This document shows positions 16,100-22,905 of a DNA stretch of 32,068 nt, one piece after another. Numbering within the stretch: position 1 is the stretch's first letter; every line of letters starts with the position of its first letter. Below the pieces are notes generated by a model, which worked only from the letters and a program-made list of their open reading frames with translations, had not been told where the DNA came from and ran no database searches. The position numbers and the translations under genes were made by a program. The DNA comes from a virus, in the IMG/VR virus record IMGVR_UViG_3300045963_000138, positions 1 to 32,068 of that record; one strand, written 5' to 3'.

Positions 16100-16995
16100 G
16101 GCATCCCCTTTGCTGCCTTCACGAACATGGCCGCGACTTGCGGGACGATGGCATTGCCGTAACCCCGCAGGCGTCCCACTCGGGCGGGTAGCCCATGAGC
16201 CAGCGGGAATGTGCCGGGTTCAACTGGCCGCCACTTTCCATCCCGGCAGGCAAGCCAGTCAGCAGCTCGCCAGAAGCTGTCAGTCGGGCCGGCTGCATGT
16301 GCATCGTGATGCTGGTCAGCGTATGCCCCCGCGTCCCGCGCGCAATCGCCCCCTCGCCGCCCGACGAGTTCCCGTCCTGCCTTAGTGGCGTCGGCCAGCC
16401 GGACAACACCGCCACCTCGTTCAGCGGTCGGGCGTTCGTTCCCCATCGCTCCAGCGTTGAGCCCTTCCAGTCCCGTGCCGCTGGTGTCGGCCAGGCCGAC
16501 ACCACACCAGTAGAGACGCTGCCTGATGTGCGGGGCGCCGACGCCCGCAGCGCACAGATCCGCAGCCCCGAAGGCGTAGCCCGCTGCTTCCAGGTCAGCG
16601 CGTACAAGGTCGAGCCACACGAGGCCGTCAGCGCTTGCAACCTGTTCGCCAAAGACGCTTGTAGGTTTGCGCTGCTCAATGAGGTGGAAGAAGGCTGGCC
16701 ATAAGTGCCGCTCGTCAGCCGTCCCGAGGCCTTTGCCTGCCGCGCTGAAAGGTTGGCAAGGGCAGGAGCCGGTCCAAACAGGTCGAGCGTCGTCCCATCC
16801 AGCCAGTCGCAGGGCATATGACCATCCGCCGATGCCGGCGAAGAAATGGCATTGGCTGAATCCGTCCAGGTCTCGCGGGCAGACATCCTCGATGCTCCTT
16901 GTGTCGACTTCACCGTCAGCGATGTGGCCGGCCTTGATGAGTTCGCGCAGCCATGCGGCGGCGCGCGGGTCGAATTCGCTGTAGTACGCGGTCAT
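16096..16995 (-). CDS. dcm: C5 cytosine DNA methyltransferase
   Basis: A 299-residue enzyme transferring methyl from S-adenosylmethionine to carbon 5 of cytosine. Motif I is FAGIGG (52-57), the catalytic Pro-Cys of motif IV is in [12 protein letters not shown] (Cys80), motif VI reads FGEQVAS with Glu117 (the usual ENV form is replaced by GEQV, as in a subfamily common in betaproteobacterial phages), motif VIII is HIRQRLYW and motif X is [10 protein letters not shown] start at ATG 16995 by the TGATG junction. The target-recognition region is short and glycine-rich with repeated LAD(T/A) units. It may protect phage DNA from host restriction. A second long frame lies inside it. Confidence 0.9.
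   Translation of the reverse strand: MTAYYSEFDPRAAAWLRELIKAGHIADGEVDTRSIEDVCPRDLDGFSQCHFFAGIGGWSYALRLAGWDDARPVWTGSCPCQPFSAAGKGLGTADERHLWPAFFHLIEQRKPTSVFGEQVASADGLVWLDLVRADLEAAGYAFGAADLCAAGVGAPHIRQRLYWCGVGLADTSGTGLEGLNAGAMGNERPTAERGGGVVRLADATKAGRELVGRRGGDCARDAGAYADQHHDAHAAGPTDSFWRAADWLACRDGKWRPVEPGTFPLAHGLPARVGRLRGYGNAIVPQVAAMFVKAAKGMP
16119..16886 (-). CDS. Overlapping +1-frame protein inside the methyltransferase gene (WPTP / [11 protein letters not shown] family)
   Basis: A 255-residue frame lies wholly inside the C5 methyltransferase gene in the +1 frame. Its ATG at 16886 has an AAGGAG ribosome site 8 bases upstream, so independent initiation is plausible. Segments such as [53 protein letters not shown] and [18 protein letters not shown] recur, from memory, in many phage and environmental proteins of unknown function. 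The WPTP units are exactly the shifted reading of the methyltransferase LADT units. It could be real dual coding, or a frame kept open by the conserved methyltransferase sequence and high GC. Confidence 0.55.
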   Translation of the reverse strand: MSARETWTDSANAISSPASADGHMPCDWLDGTTLDLFGPAPALANLSARQAKASGRLTSGTYGQPSSTSLSSANLQASLANRLQALTASCGSTLYALTWKQRATPSGLRICALRASAPRTSGSVSTGVVSAWPTPAARDWKGSTLERWGTNARPLNEVAVLSGWPTPLRQDGNSSGGEGAIARGTRGHTLTSITMHMQPARLTASGELLTGLPAGMESGGQLNPAHSRWLMGYPPEWDACGVTAMPSSRKSRPCS

Positions 16996-17183
16996 CACGG
17001 CATCCCCGCAGCGATGCGCCTGGCCAGCTCGGCGTCGTACTGAATGCGCCATGATCGATAGCTAACGCTGGGGCTCTTGCCATACCCCACAAGCCCGGCG
17101 CCGGCGCAGCGCCACGTGATCAGTGCGCGATGGTTCCCGGTAGCTGGGTGGTGAAAGTAGCGGGTGATGTGTGGCTTTGTCAT
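16995..17183 (-). CDS. Small hypothetical protein
   Basis: A 62-residue basic protein (MTKPHITRYFHHPATGNH at the start; SYRSWRIQYDAELARRIAAG near the end). ATG 17183 makes an ATGA overlap with the upstream gene, and its stop makes TGATG with the methyltransferase. The content of His, Arg and Tyr suggests nucleic-acid contact, but no family is recognised. Confidence 0.6.
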   Translation of the reverse strand: MTKPHITRYFHHPATGNHRALITWRCAGAGLVGYGKSPSVSYRSWRIQYDAELARRIAAGMP

Positions 17184-17377
17184 TCGTCAGCCTCCGTGTA
17201 CGGCTTGACCGGCTTGGACGTCAGCGCCCAGACCGGATTGCGGGGCACGTACCCCGCCCAAAATCCGCGCGTGTACTCGGCCATGTCACCGATGGGTGCA
17301 GAGCGCCTGCGGCCCGCCTGGCGGTCACGGTAGGCGGCTGATTCGCCGGCAACGAAGCCGTTGGCGTAGTCGCTCAT
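17180..17377 (-). CDS. Small hypothetical protein
   Basis: A 65-residue protein from ATG 17377 (MSDYANGFVAGESAAYRDRQ), overlapping the dnaC-like stop as ATGA. The longer frame open to 17527 lies within that gene. It contains two similar YxxGF(V/W)AG units (YANGFVAG and YTRGFWAG), which suggests an internal duplication of a small helical motif, known in short phage proteins. Function unknown. Confidence 0.62.
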   Translation of the reverse strand: MSDYANGFVAGESAAYRDRQAGRRRSAPIGDMAEYTRGFWAGYVPRNPVWALTSKPVKPYTEADE

Positions 17378-18237
17378 TGCGCGGCCTTCCTGGCTGTCGG
17401 CCGATAGCTCGACCAGTCGAAAGGAACCCACCTTGCGACCTCGGTCATCCGGTCGAAGATCCGCTCCCCCACATAGTCCTTGAAGCCCGCCTTGTCCTGG
17501 TTCGTCAGGAGTATTGACGGCTTGCACTCACGATATCTGCGGTCGAGCACGTCGAATATTATCGTTTGCTCGCCGTCGGTTCCGTACTGCATGCCTATTT
17601 CATCGATCACGAGCAAATCAATCCGCTCTCCGAGCTGGTTAAGCACATCCTCCTCGGATTGCTCGCTGTCCTTCCGCCATGTCCCGCGAATCATCCGGAC
17701 CATGTCCATGCAGGTGACGTATTGAGCCCAGCATGCGGTGGACATCACGGCTTGGATCACGGCTGCGCATAGGTGGCTCTTCCCGGTCCCTGGCTTTCCG
17801 GACAGCACAAGGCTTGACCCGTTCTTGCGCGATTCGGATTCGAAGCCCTCAGCGTAGTCTCGGCAGATCGTCAGCGCCCGCTTTTGCTCATCCGTCGATG
17901 CGACGAAGTTTTCAAAGCCACGGCCGACGAATCGAGCCGGAAGGCATGACTGCTTGATCAGCTCTTCACGCTGCGCCATCGCGCGCTTCATGCGCTGCTC
18001 TGCTTCATGCGCGTCAACAGCGGCTTGGTCCCGGCTTATGCAAGCAGGGCACCGCGTCCATATCTCGCGCGGCGGGTTGAACAGCGTGTACTTCCGACCA
18101 TCTGATTTATATGGGCCGTGCTCCGTGCAGGTTCTTTCTTCAGACCCGATATCGTGCGTGCTTGGTCCTTTCCCGGCTTTGTCGAAATGAAGGCCAAGCT
18201 TTGCAGCTCGAACTGCAGCATTAATTAAATGATCCAT
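17374..18237 (-). CDS. dnaC: DnaC-like helicase loader ATPase
   Basis: An AAA+ loader that delivers the replicative helicase to the origin. Numbering from the upstream ATG at 18243, cysteines and histidine (C39, H42, C65, C68) may bind zinc. Walker A is SGKPGTGKSH (about 148-157) and Walker B is LLVIDEIG (210-217), with the sensor-type segment SILLTNQD after it. The C-terminus ends in a WVPFDWSSYR segment seen in DnaC-family proteins. I prefer ATG 18237, which has GGAG 9 bases upstream; ATG 18243 is 2 codons earlier. It overlaps the initiator gene, forming the replication pair typical of lambdoid and related phages. Confidence 0.88.
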   Translation of the reverse strand: MDHLINAAVRAAKLGLHFDKAGKGPSTHDIGSEERTCTEHGPYKSDGRKYTLFNPPREIWTRCPACISRDQAAVDAHEAEQRMKRAMAQREELIKQSCLPARFVGRGFENFVASTDEQKRALTICRDYAEGFESESRKNGSSLVLSGKPGTGKSHLCAAVIQAVMSTACWAQYVTCMDMVRMIRGTWRKDSEQSEEDVLNQLGERIDLLVIDEIGMQYGTDGEQTIIFDVLDRRYRECKPSILLTNQDKAGFKDYVGERIFDRMTEVARWVPFDWSSYRPTARKAAQ

Positions 18238-18994
18238 CTTCATTCACTCCATCACGATAGTTTTTGGACTCGAAACCTGAATGTTTGCGTGATGATGCTT
18301 TGCGCCCCTCCGGCTTCAGCCAGTTCGCCTCAAGTCCTTGGCTGCCTCGACGGCACCACACCCTCAAGAACGCCTCAAGCGTCATGCCGGCCTTCTCTGC
18401 CTCTTCTCGCGCTCCGCCGACGACCGTATCGGTCACGGTGGCCCGCTTGTCTTTGCGCAGCTTGCACCAGTCAGCCCAGACCTGTGGATCGACATCGGGC
18501 GGGCACTGCAGCGGCGCAGCCGGTGCGGCGCGCTTGCGCGGCTTCTTCTCTTCTGCCTTTGTCTCTGCTGCTGATTGTGCTTTTGATACTGCTTCTGATG
18601 GCGTTAGCTTTGCGTTAGTCGGCGTTACCTGTGCGTTACGCGCCCTGTACTCGGCAACCCGAACCCGCGTCTGCTCCCTGATGATGGCCTTCGTGACCTG
18701 GGCGCGGTACTTGTGCGCGTTCAGCACATGCCAGCCGCCCGGGAACCGCTCGATACGCCGGCCTTCGTTCTCCGGGTCGCCGCTCTTTCGGTCGGGCGCC
18801 TCAAACGCCTTGATAGCCGACTCGGCATCCTCGACTGTCACCCGGGCACGCGCCGCCACGTTGTCTGCGCACGCGAACATTGCATTGCCATCCTCGTCCA
18901 TCGCAGCAAGGAACGTGATCCAGACCAGCCGGTATGGGTCTGGCGCCAGCCAGATCGATGAGTCCAATATCTTCGTGAAAAGCTTGTTGTACAT
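18221..18994 (-). CDS. Phage replication initiator-like protein (lambda O / DnaT-like role)
   Basis: A 257-residue protein from ATG 18994 (MYNKLFTKILDSSIWLAPDP). Residues 1-100 look like the winged-helix N-terminal domain of phage replication proteins (PYRLVWITFLAAMDEDGNAM; then a helical ARVTVEDAESAIKAFE and PGGWHVLNAHKYR). A linker rich in Ala, Lys and Thr follows, then a C-terminal domain with CPPDVDPQVWADWCKLRKDK. The linker is coded by DNA with four phased GCGTTA repeats, as lambda ori lies within gene O. It is coupled to the helicase loader. Binding to the repeats is inferred. Confidence 0.8.
   Translation of the reverse strand: MYNKLFTKILDSSIWLAPDPYRLVWITFLAAMDEDGNAMFACADNVAARARVTVEDAESAIKAFEAPDRKSGDPENEGRRIERFPGGWHVLNAHKYRAQVTKAIIREQTRVRVAEYRARNAQVTPTNAKLTPSEAVSKAQSAAETKAEEKKPRKRAAPAAPLQCPPDVDPQVWADWCKLRKDKRATVTDTVVGGAREEAEKAGMTLEAFLRVWCRRGSQGLEANWLKPEGRKASSRKHSGFESKNYRDGVNEDGSFN
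18601..18638. repeat. Four phased GCGTTA repeats inside the initiator gene (candidate origin iterons)
   Basis: On the plus strand GCGTTA starts at 18601, 18612, 18622 and 18633, a spacing of 11, 10 and 11 bases, close to one helical turn. All four have the same orientation. They lie in the linker-coding part of the initiator gene, beside a pyrimidine-rich and less GC-rich stretch (about 18545-18600). This is the layout of lambda ori within gene O. No DnaA box was seen nearby. Confidence 0.65.
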
Positions 18995-18998
18995 GCGC

Positions 18999-19038
18999 GT
19001 AACGCCTTTATAACGCTGCGTAACGCACCGTGCGTTAC
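18999..19038. promoter_or_regulatory. Second TAACGC repeat cluster in the initiator leader
   Basis: On the plus strand TAACGC units lie in 18999-19005, 19010-19016 and 19020-19026 (spacing 11 and 10), followed by the inverse GCGTTAC at 19032-19038. The last two form an 8-base perfect inverted repeat around CCG. A weaker CGTTAC lies at 19055-19060. The cluster is just upstream of the initiator ATG and carries the same core as the intragenic repeats, so it may let the initiator regulate its own expression or form part of the origin. Confidence 0.6.
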
Positions 19039-19124
19039 ATGCGTGCACTGTACCCGTTACCGCGTCGGTACGCCAGCCCACACAGCAGAAATATCACCGC
19101 CCGGGTGCGGAAACGAACAGACGC

Positions 19125-19148
19125 AAAAAAGCCCGCGTGGTGCGGGCT
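19125..19148 (-). terminator. Rho-independent terminator of the short early operon
   Basis: On the minus strand the sequence reads AGCCCGC, a 5-base loop, GCGGGCT and then a run of six T. The 7-base stem is perfect. It lies 15 bases past the stop of the last gene in the 19163-20478 operon and before the replication genes, so the replication genes need read-through or their own promoter in 18995-19124. Confidence 0.9.
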
Positions 19149-19162
19149 GGGTGGTTGGCGGG

Positions 19163-19360
19163 TCAGGACTTGTCGACGGGCAGGATGCGCTCGAAAAGCA
19201 GTGTCCTGCACAGCCACATAGACCACGGCGCGCCTGCGCCACAGTCGCCCGCCTGCATGGCCTGGTAACGCTCGCACGCGGCCCGCTTGGGGCATGTGTC
19301 CGTCTCGGCGGTCCAGTCGCGCCGGCCTAGGCAGCGGCAGATGTCGCCAGGCAGGGTCAT
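19163..19360 (-). CDS. Small cysteine-rich hypothetical protein
   Basis: A 65-residue protein from ATG 19360 (ATGA junction). It starts MTLPGDICRCLGRRDWTAET and has cysteines in CRC, TCPKRAACERY, GDC and LC, enough for one zinc site. Small Cys-rich proteins of this look are frequent in phage early regions. It is the last gene before the terminator. No specific function assigned. Confidence 0.62.
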   Translation of the reverse strand: MTLPGDICRCLGRRDWTAETDTCPKRAACERYQAMQAGDCGAGAPWSMWLCRTLLFERILPVDKS

Positions 19361-19590
19361 GCGGGCACCCGCTCGACGATGTAGCCTCGGCGATTGATCG
19401 CACGCTCAGAGCTTGCTAGGCCAGCGCCGCGCATGCGCAGTGCCAGGTCTTTTGATGGCGTGGTCTGGATACTATTCGGGAAGACAAGGGCCATGAAATA
19501 TTGCCCATTGGCCATCGTGTTGCCGATTACCTGCAGCACGTATTCCGGCGCCGATTTGTAGCCCGGCCGAGGTGGCCTACGACGGGTCAT
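19357..19590 (-). CDS. Small hypothetical protein
   Basis: A 77-residue protein from ATG 19590 (MTRRRPPRPGYKSAPEYVLQ), chosen because it overlaps the upstream stop as ATGA; a longer frame to 19608 lies in that gene. After the basic start comes VIGNTMANGQYFMALVFPN and a basic C-terminus ending RRGYIVERVPA. Basic and compact; possibly DNA-binding. Family not recognised. Confidence 0.6.
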   Translation of the reverse strand: MTRRRPPRPGYKSAPEYVLQVIGNTMANGQYFMALVFPNSIQTTPSKDLALRMRGAGLASSERAINRRGYIVERVPA

Positions 19591-19931
19591 ACGGGCCGCC
19601 CTGGGCACTGCCCATCAGCGCATCCGTCTACTCCGCATCGGCATGTGCGTTTCCGCACAGAGTTGGCTATCGCACCGACTGCGCCGGCCGACGTGTCGTA
19701 CCGTGGGGCGGGGCGATGCGTGCCGGCCATATGCACGCCATTGCACTGCTCGCAGCGTGCCGGGCTGGCATCGATCACGCCGCACGTGGCGCAGCCGACG
19801 CCGCAGGCCAGCGCCGGGGTGACACCACGAGCTGCCAACATGCGCCGCGTGATCTCGCGGTAGAGGATGTGCTGCACCTCTGCGGGCGCCGACCATACGG
19901 TGGACTGGTCCGGGGTGTCATCGCCCATCAT
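19587..19931 (-). CDS. Cysteine-rich hypothetical protein
   Basis: A 114-residue protein starting at ATG 19931 (MMGDDTPDQSTVWSAPAEV); an ATG one codon later is equivalent and the longer frame to 19982 lies in the upstream gene. A helical part (HILYREITRRMLAARGV) is followed by two Cys clusters, GCATCGVIDASPARCEQC and CRCGVDGCADGQC, likely two zinc sites. The function is unknown. Confidence 0.62.
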   Translation of the reverse strand: MMGDDTPDQSTVWSAPAEVQHILYREITRRMLAARGVTPALACGVGCATCGVIDASPARCEQCNGVHMAGTHRPAPRYDTSAGAVGAIANSVRKRTCRCGVDGCADGQCPGRPV

Positions 19932-20263
19932 GACGCCGCTCCCTGTTCGATCCACGCCGCCAGCGGCATACAGGGCATGCACAGGTGGAAGGCAAGGTCG
20001 TACTCAACCTTCGCGCCGCGCGACAGATCCCAGCCCTCGAGCAGCGCTACGGCATCGCACCCCATCATTGCAACGATGTCAGTGCGCATGTAGTCCGACC
20101 ATGTTGGATCTTTCGGGTGCAGGCCTTTCCGCACGAGGTCGCCGATCTCGTGCGGGTTGATGACGGTGTGGCCCAGGCCGGCGAGCTGTAGCGCTGCAGC
20201 CGTGAACGCCGGCCTGTTGCCGGCAGGTAGGCCCGTGATGGGGCCGCTGATGTAGATCATCAT
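19928..20263 (-). CDS. DUF4406 protein (nucleoside deoxyribosyltransferase-like fold)
   Basis: A 111-residue protein starting MMIYISGPITGLPAGNRPAF. The YISGPITG motif, then GHTVINPHEI, DYMRTDIVAMMGCDAVALLE and GAKVEYDLAFHL, are characteristic of the DUF4406 family, distant relatives of nucleoside 2-deoxyribosyltransferases. The acid residues in the D-(I/L)-x-x-(M/L)-x-x-CDA and GAxxE segments are in place. Such proteins are common in phages and may act on nucleotides or ADP-ribose-like molecules; no activity is shown here. ATGA junctions at both ends. Confidence 0.85.
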   Translation of the reverse strand: MMIYISGPITGLPAGNRPAFTAAALQLAGLGHTVINPHEIGDLVRKGLHPKDPTWSDYMRTDIVAMMGCDAVALLEGWDLSRGAKVEYDLAFHLCMPCMPLAAWIEQGAAS

Positions 20264-20460
20264 TTCGCTTGCTCCTTCGTTGTCCGGGCTGGCGGATATC
20301 CCCGCACAGCCAAGATTGCTTTGATCGTCGGCAGGGACACGTCAGCCCCCTGCTCGACACGGTACAGCGTGCTCCTTGAGCAGGCCGACACGCGGCTGAT
20401 TGCCGCCATCGTCCAGCCCAGCCGGTGAAGCTGCTGCATGTGCGCTTGTGCTCGATTCAT
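20260..20460 (-). CDS. Helix-turn-helix regulator (Cro/CI type)
   Basis: A small regulator heading the leftward early operon. From ATG 20460 it is 66 residues (MNRAQAHMQQLHRLGWTMAA); an in-frame ATG at 20478 gives 72. The helix-turn-helix is WTMAAISRVSACSRSTLYRV, followed by SLPTIKAILAVRGY, as in XRE/Cro-type regulators. No ribosome site precedes 20460, but a TATGAT hexamer ends 6 bases upstream, which would put the transcript start on the ATG (leaderless, like lambda cI from PRM). It faces the rightward promoter and probably controls both operons. Confidence 0.78.
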   Translation of the reverse strand: MNRAQAHMQQLHRLGWTMAAISRVSACSRSTLYRVEQGADVSLPTIKAILAVRGYPPARTTKEQAK

Positions 20461-20466
20461 GCGCAG

Positions 20467-20472
20467 ATCATA
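20467..20472 (-). promoter_or_regulatory. Candidate -10 element for the HTH regulator (leaderless start)
   Basis: The minus strand reads TATGAT, 5 of 6 consensus positions, ending 6 bases before ATG 20460. No good -35 is seen (GCGACA at a 19-base spacer is the nearest). The distance implies that the RNA begins at or next to the start codon. Confidence 0.45.
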
Positions 20473-20496
20473 CGCCATGCTGGGCCACTTTTGTCG

Positions 20497-20529
20497 CTTT
20501 TCTGTGAATCACTTGTGTCGCAGAAAAAG
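20497..20529. promoter_or_regulatory. Operator-like inverted repeat in the divergent control region
   Basis: CTTTTCTG at 20497-20504 is matched by the inverted CAGAAAAAG at 20521-20529. A direct TGTCGC repeat is present at 20492 and 20516, 24 bases apart. These lie between the regulator gene and the rightward -35 box, so a regulator bound here could act on both directions. Confidence 0.45.
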
Positions 20530-20530
20530 C

Positions 20531-20559
20531 TTGCAATGGCACATCGAACGGCCTACATT
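20531..20559 (+). promoter_or_regulatory. Rightward promoter of the recombination/accessory operon
   Basis: TTGCAA at 20531-20536 and TACATT at 20554-20559 with a 17-base spacer form a sigma-70-type promoter 47 bases before the first rightward gene. The spacing is ideal and each box matches 4 of 6 consensus bases. Confidence 0.6.
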
Positions 20560-20606
20560 TCAGTCATGCGCTGCAACACCGCAGTGGGCAACCAAGTGAG
20601 ACAGAG

Positions 20607-20837
20607 ATGCAAGACCTTACCTACATCAGCAGCGCGATCACTGGCGGCGCCGCCAGTGATGTGATCTTCGAGGCCTGCCGTGGGAACGAAGCCCGCCAGA
20701 GCCGCACCTTCCATGACTTCGGTTCTGATTTCGGCGTGACTTTCGCCCCGCTGGCGAATGGCGGCCATCAAGCGGCTGTGCGTGATGCAAGCGGCACTGT
20801 GGTCGCAATGGCCAACGTCGACGAATTCGACTGCTGA
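20607..20837 (+). CDS. First gene of the rightward operon, hypothetical
   Basis: A 76-residue protein (MQDLTYISSAITGGAASDVI) with weak purine-rich sequence before the ATG. It contains FHDFGSDFGVTFAPLANGGH and ends AMANVDEFDC. First genes of such operons are often anti-host or regulatory, but no motif is seen. About 130 bases follow without a gene; this stretch holds only a 14-codon frame with no ribosome site. Confidence 0.6.
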   Translation: MQDLTYISSAITGGAASDVIFEACRGNEARQSRTFHDFGSDFGVTFAPLANGGHQAAVRDASGTVVAMANVDEFDC

Positions 20838-20966
20838 AAGGATCACAAGATGCAGAAATGACCAACCGATCAGCCCGCCATCACACGAGGTGCGCGGGCT
20901 GACCTACCCGCAATGCCAGAGCATTGCGAGTGGGCCATGGGGCGCACATCAACAGAGGAATGCAAG

Positions 20967-21470
20967 ATGGCAGAAAACGAAATTGCCGAGCGTTGGGCAG
21001 AGCTTTGCCGCAGCGCGGAAAGCGCAGGGGCGCAATCGCTGCGCATCCTGGAGGCCGCCCTGCTGAAGGCCATGAACGACTGCGCCAGCATGGAGGCAGA
21101 CCGCAATCGCTGGGTCGACGTAGCTGGCGAGCGGGCGCTGCAGGTAGAGGGTCACCGAACGACCATCGACCAGCTGCGGGCCAGGCTCACGCCGCCCAGC
21201 CCGAAGCACGGACTGACCCGTGCGCACAACCTGCACATCAAGAACGAAGCCGGGCAATTGATCGAGGTGTCGGTTGACTATGAGATCGATCAAGAAACCG
21301 GGCATATTTTTGCACTGTACGTCTGGCTTGGGAATGTTGAAATCATGGAAATGCTTCGCCCGTGGCACGACCTGGCCATCACGAAGCAAATTCAGGCCCG
21401 GCTCGATGAAGACGCGGCCGAGATGGCTAACGAGCAGCGCGGGATAGCGCGCAAGGAGCGCGGAGCATGA
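20967..21470 (+). CDS. Hypothetical protein
   Basis: A 167-residue protein from ATG 20967 (MAENEIAERWAELCRSAESA), chosen because GAGG lies 8 bases upstream; the longer frame to 20913 lacks such a site. Residues 1-80 are helical with probable coiled coil; residues 85-140 form a beta domain (HNLHIKNEAGQLIEVSVDYE); the C-terminus is helical and acidic. No family recognised. Start of a run of genes joined by ATGA overlaps. Confidence 0.62.
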   Translation: MAENEIAERWAELCRSAESAGAQSLRILEAALLKAMNDCASMEADRNRWVDVAGERALQVEGHRTTIDQLRARLTPPSPKHGLTRAHNLHIKNEAGQLIEVSVDYEIDQETGHIFALYVWLGNVEIMEMLRPWHDLAITKQIQARLDEDAAEMANEQRGIARKERGA

Positions 21471-21688
21471 GCCGCCCGCACAAACTGCAAATCAAGATGC
21501 TTGAGTCTGTCCGCCCGATCACATACGCGGGCGGCAAGCAAGGAATGGAAATCGAGATCATCTGTGGCGAGCAGCAGCAGCGCGAAATTGCGCTGGACAT
21601 GATTGGCCGCATGGGATCGGAAGAGGCGTATCAATGGGCCAGGGCTGAATTTCCGGAATGGTTCAAAGCAGAGGAGAAAACAGCATGA
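21467..21688 (+). CDS. Small hypothetical protein
   Basis: A 73-residue protein (MSRPHKLQIKMLESVRPITY) with ATGA junctions at both ends. It has beta character at 20-35 (GKQGMEIEIICGEQQQRE) and a helical C-terminus ending EWFKAEEKTA. No family recognised. Confidence 0.6.
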   Translation: MSRPHKLQIKMLESVRPITYAGGKQGMEIEIICGEQQQREIALDMIGRMGSEEAYQWARAEFPEWFKAEEKTA

Positions 21689-22905
21689 GCAACGCTACCA
21701 GAGAAGCGCCGAACTGCGCGCTAGCCGAATACTCGCCCACTGCCGCCGCCCTGGCCGATCTGCGCCAGCGCTTTTCCGGCGTGGTGTGGGATGTGACCAC
21801 TACCAAGGGCAACAACGAGGCGCGTGCCGCCCGGCTCGAACTCGTGAAACTGCGCACCAGCCTGGAGGCCAAGCGCAAGGAGTTGAAGGCGCCGGCCCTG
21901 GAGCGCTCGCGCCTGATCGACGCCGAGGCGGCGCGCATTACCGGAGAGATAATCGCGCTTGAGAAGCCCATCGACGAGCAGATCAAGGCCGACGAATCCC
22001 GACGCGAAGCCGAGCGCGAGGCCAAGCGCCAAGCGGAAGCGCGCCGGGTGCAGGCCATTGCCGACAAGATCAACGCCATCCGCGCGCTGGCCATGCTGCC
22101 GGCCGGCACGAAGGCTGCAGACATCGCTGCCTGCATCGAGCATGCCCAGGGCTTGGAGCTGTTCCAGGCCGACTTCGAGGAGCAGCTACCGACGGCCGAG
22201 TGCGCCCGGTCCGAGGTGTTTGGCAAGCTGCAAACGCTGTACACAGCCGCCGTCGAACATGAGTCGGAACAGGCCCGGCTTGCGGCCGAGCGCGCCGAAC
22301 TGGCCCGACTGCGCGCCGAGCAGCAGGAGCGCGAGCGCATCGCCGCCAAAGCCGCCCGGGCGGAGCAGGCCCGCATCGCCGCCGAGCAGCAGGCCGAGCG
22401 CGACCGGCTGGCCGCTGAGCGCCGGCAGATCGAGGTGGCGGCGCAGGCCGAGCGCGAGCGTGTGTCAGCGCTGGAGGCAGAGCAGCGCCGGAAGCAGTTG
22501 GCAGCAGAGGCCGAGCAGCGCCGAGCCGCCCAGGCGTTGGCCGATGAGCGGGCAGAGTTCGAGCGCCGGCGGGCAGATGCCGCCGCCGCCGAGCAGCAGC
22601 GTGCGAAGGATGCCAAGGACGCCGAAGATGCCCGCTGCCTCGCGCTGGTGCTGGCCGAGCAAGCAGCCATTGCACCGGCACCGCCCCCCATGCAGCCAGT
22701 GCCGCCAGCCGCCGACGAGCCGGCAACGCTCAAGCTTGGCGACATCAACGACAGGCTTGCGCCGATCAGCCTGAGCGCTGCCGGCCTGGCAGAGCTTGGC
22801 ATCGTGCACAGAGCCACCGACAAGGCCGCCCGGCTGTACCGGCCGAGCGACTTCCGGCGTATATGTGCGGCGCTGGTGAAGCACATCGAATGGGTTGCAT
22901 CATGA
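21685..22905 (+). CDS. Long coiled-coil protein of the recombination region
   Basis: A 406-residue protein from ATG 21685, with GAGGAG upstream and an ATGA junction. The N-terminal domain (LADLRQRFSGVVWDVTTTKG, then ARLELVKLRTSLEAKRKEL) has the plan of phage proteins coded upstream of RecT/Bet-type annealing proteins. Residues 120-330 are a highly charged Ala/Glu/Arg coiled coil with repeated AAERAELARLRAEQQERERI-type units. The C-terminus has a separate domain (LKLGDINDRLAPISLSAAGL). It probably oligomerises and may organise recombination or replication proteins. The antisense frame here is a composition artefact. Confidence 0.72.
   Translation: MSNATREAPNCALAEYSPTAAALADLRQRFSGVVWDVTTTKGNNEARAARLELVKLRTSLEAKRKELKAPALERSRLIDAEAARITGEIIALEKPIDEQIKADESRREAEREAKRQAEARRVQAIADKINAIRALAMLPAGTKAADIAACIEHAQGLELFQADFEEQLPTAECARSEVFGKLQTLYTAAVEHESEQARLAAERAELARLRAEQQERERIAAKAARAEQARIAAEQQAERDRLAAERRQIEVAAQAERERVSALEAEQRRKQLAAEAEQRRAAQALADERAEFERRRADAAAAEQQRAKDAKDAEDARCLALVLAEQAAIAPAPPPMQPVPPAADEPATLKLGDINDRLAPISLSAAGLAELGIVHRATDKAARLYRPSDFRRICAALVKHIEWVAS

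Noticed and set aside
18601-19060. GTTAG/GTTAC repeats near the replication genes as attC boxes
   Set aside because: They are phased every 10-11 bases with no long paired arms between boxes, so they fit iterons rather than recombination sites.
19035-19403. A 122-codon minus frame across the terminator
   Set aside because: It runs through a Rho-independent terminator and overlaps the better 19163-19360 gene in another frame.
21663-22886. A 407-codon open frame antisense to the coiled-coil gene
   Set aside because: It mirrors the Ala/Glu/Arg repeats of the real gene, is made of Ser/Ala/Arg runs, and has no ribosome site or family resemblance.
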